From contig JAUJNH010000008.1 of the NCBI GenBank assembly GCA_030448245.1, positions 91,432 through 155,431 on the forward strand: a stretch of DNA of 64,000 nucleotides, given 5' to 3'. A program made the translations under genes and the position numbers. Below the pieces are notes generated by a model that was given only the letters and a program-made list of their open reading frames with translations, did no database searches and was not told the DNA's origin. Of the stretch, positions 62,281-64,000 are shown piece by piece. Source of the stretch: Acidimicrobiales bacterium (GTDB lineage: Bacteria > Actinomycetota > Acidimicrobiia > Acidimicrobiales > JAUJNH01). Positions within the stretch are counted from its first letter, which is position 1. The number at the start of each line of letters is the position of its first letter.

Positions 62281-62364
62281 GGCCAGACCTCCCTGAGGCG
62301 GGGGGTGGAACCAGGGTAGGGACCGGGATCTCGAGCGGAGCCCCCTGCAGTGCCCTGACCTTGC

Positions 62365-62409
62365 TGGCAGCCCCAACGGAATTCGAACCCGTGCCTCCAC
62401 CTTGAGAGG
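62365..62409 (-). other. tRNA 3'-end-like sequence, putative att site
   Basis: Reverse complement ctctcaaggtggaggcacgggttcgaattccgttggggctgcca: T-arm ACGGG-TTCGAAT-TCCGT plus acceptor and CCA; no matching 5' half nearby. Confidence 0.6.
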
Positions 62410-62905
62410 GCCTCCAGGGGTGTTCAGCGAGTACCAACCGTTGCCAAACAGCCCGGAATCATTGGGCTTCCGGTCCGCCCCGTCCCGCCTGATGTTGCCC
62501 GATGCCGTCTGGTTGGGTGTAACGAGGGTGTAACGACGTGTCCGCCAAGGCCTGCTGGCTCTACTGGCGAGCGGTCCGCTGAGGTTCAAGTGCTGCCACT
62601 GCTTCCGCGCGCCACACCCACCTGGATCACAACGGAACCAAGGCGCAAGTAGACGACGTAGGTTGTGCCACCGCCGCCGGCTACCCGAAAAGCTACCGAG
62701 CTGGGCGGTGCCGCCGTCGTCGCCGCCAGTTGGTGGGCTTCTCCGGCGGCGGCCTCGGCCTCAGGGCTCGAGCTCGCCTGAGGCCATCAGACGGACCAAC
62801 CTGGTGGGCATGGGCGGCACCACCTCCTGGGCTGGCGAGGGGGAGGCCACCGACGCCTGGGGCCGCCCACCGGCTCCGCACCTGCCGCTTTCCGGCCAGC
62901 GGGGA

Positions 62906-63178
62906 ATGCTGCTCGACCGCGCCGTCCTGGCCATCCTCCGAGGCTTCCTCTTCATCCCCGGCGCCCTGTTCGCCCTGGTGCTCAGCGGAAACCTGGCCTA
63001 CTTCGGGGAGAACATGGTGTGGCTCCTTCTGCAGCTCGCCATGGTGCCGGCATCGGTCGTCGGCTGGGTGCAGGCTTCCCGGGGCAAGGCCGGCGACCGC
63101 TGGACGATCGGGTACCTGTTCGCCTGGGGCGTGCTGCTCACCGTCGTGGCACCGATCGCCAACCTGCTCGACTCATGA
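62906..63178 (+). CDS. Hypothetical membrane protein
   Basis: MLLDRAVLAILRGFLFIPGALFALVLSGNLAYFGENMVWLLLQLAMVPASVVGWVQAS...; several TM helices. Confidence 0.55.
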   Translation: MLLDRAVLAILRGFLFIPGALFALVLSGNLAYFGENMVWLLLQLAMVPASVVGWVQASRGKAGDRWTIGYLFAWGVLLTVVAPIANLLDS

Positions 63179-63732
63179 TGGGCACGCCGAATGATGTCCG
63201 GATCAGCAAGCTCCTCGCGCTCGTGCTGCGCCATGAGCCCGAGAAGGTCGGCTTGCGGCTGGACCCGGCGGGATGGGCGGGCATCGATGACCTGCTGGCC
63301 GGCATCGCCGATCACGGGATGGACCTCAGCGAGGACGACCTGCGGCGCATAGTGGCGGAGAGCGACAAGCAGCGGTATGTCATCGACGGCGGACGGCGGG
63401 CAATCCGGGCCAACCAGGGTCACAGCGTCCCCGTCGACCTGGGCCTCGAGCCGCTGGCCCCGCCGGACCAGCTCTACCACGGCACCGCCACCCGGTTCCT
63501 GGACGAGATCCTCACGTCCGGCCTGCGCCCGATGAGCCGCCAGCACGTGCACCTCTCCGCCGATGCCGACACAGCACGGAAGGTGGGCAGCCGCCACGGC
63601 AAGCCATGCGTCCTCACCGTCGCCGCCGCCCGCATGGCCGCGAACGGGTCCGACTTCTATCGCTCCCTCAACGGCGTCTGGCTCACCGCCGCCGTCCCGC
63701 CGGTCTACCTGTCGGCCCCCGAGACAACCTGA
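63175..63732 (+). CDS. kptA: RNA 2'-phosphotransferase (Tpt1/KptA family)
   Basis: RISKLLALVLRHEPEKVGLRLDPAGWAGIDDLLAG...ESDKQRYVIDGGRRAIRANQGHSVPVDLGLEPLAPPDQLYHGTATRFLDEILTSGLRPMSRQHVHLSADADTARKVGSRHG. Confidence 0.93.
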   Translation: MMGTPNDVRISKLLALVLRHEPEKVGLRLDPAGWAGIDDLLAGIADHGMDLSEDDLRRIVAESDKQRYVIDGGRRAIRANQGHSVPVDLGLEPLAPPDQLYHGTATRFLDEILTSGLRPMSRQHVHLSADADTARKVGSRHGKPCVLTVAAARMAANGSDFYRSLNGVWLTAAVPPVYLSAPETT

Positions 63733-64000
63733 TCCGGACGCTGGCCGGCGGCATCGTGTACGGCCCATGCGCGGAACACGCTGGTGGCGCCCAGCGGGCG
63801 ACTGCTGGCTGTCCCTCGAGGACGGACGCGGGCCAGCGCGCTGCGAGGACCGCGATCCGCATGGGGCCTCCTCATGGGCGGCAGGTCCTCACGGAGGTCG
63901 GCCCGGACCGCCCAGCGGAACCAGAGGCCACTCCCCAGCGACGCCATCCGGGTGACCCGAGGGCAGCGCACCTGGACGGCACTCGTCGAGGTGAAGACCG

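Noticed and set aside
62365-62409. Complete tRNA gene
   Set aside because: Only the 3' half is present; no pairing 5' acceptor or D-arm upstream on the minus strand.

Overview
High-GC window, probably chromosomal DNA of an actinobacterium (Acidimicrobiia-like by gene content; inference only). Positions 1-44 kb are mostly ordinary single-copy genes: gpsA, cofC, HU, ppk2, a TPP riboswitch with thiC, a class A PBP, lon, a heterodimeric ABC exporter, an S8 protease with a 17-copy 15-bp repeat, a GGDEF/EAL protein, ung, msrA, icmF, a DNA methyltransferase with an extra C-terminal domain, a matrixin-type protease and ppc. A Tad/Flp pilus locus occupies about 39.9-46.0 kb. Immediately downstream (46.0-57.0 kb) lies an array I consider the best candidate for an undescribed system: a LysM protein, a lipoprotein, and a secreted protein carrying a pre-toxin region, a HINT domain and a toxin tip with a 4-bp-overlapping candidate immunity gene. 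The LysM/lipoprotein segment recurs three times. The toxin trunk recurs twice plus one remnant, each with a different C-terminal tip. Orphan immunity-like genes, including a barstar homologue, sit between the copies. Positions 57-62.5 kb look like a decayed island (gene fragments, direct repeats, a truncated integrase and a tRNA 3'-end-like att site). kptA follows at the right end. Many genes are interrupted by single-base indels, mostly in short homopolymers, so either systematic sequencing error or real decay must be excluded before any pseudogene call is trusted. All calls come from reading the sequence and supplied ORFs; no searches were run.
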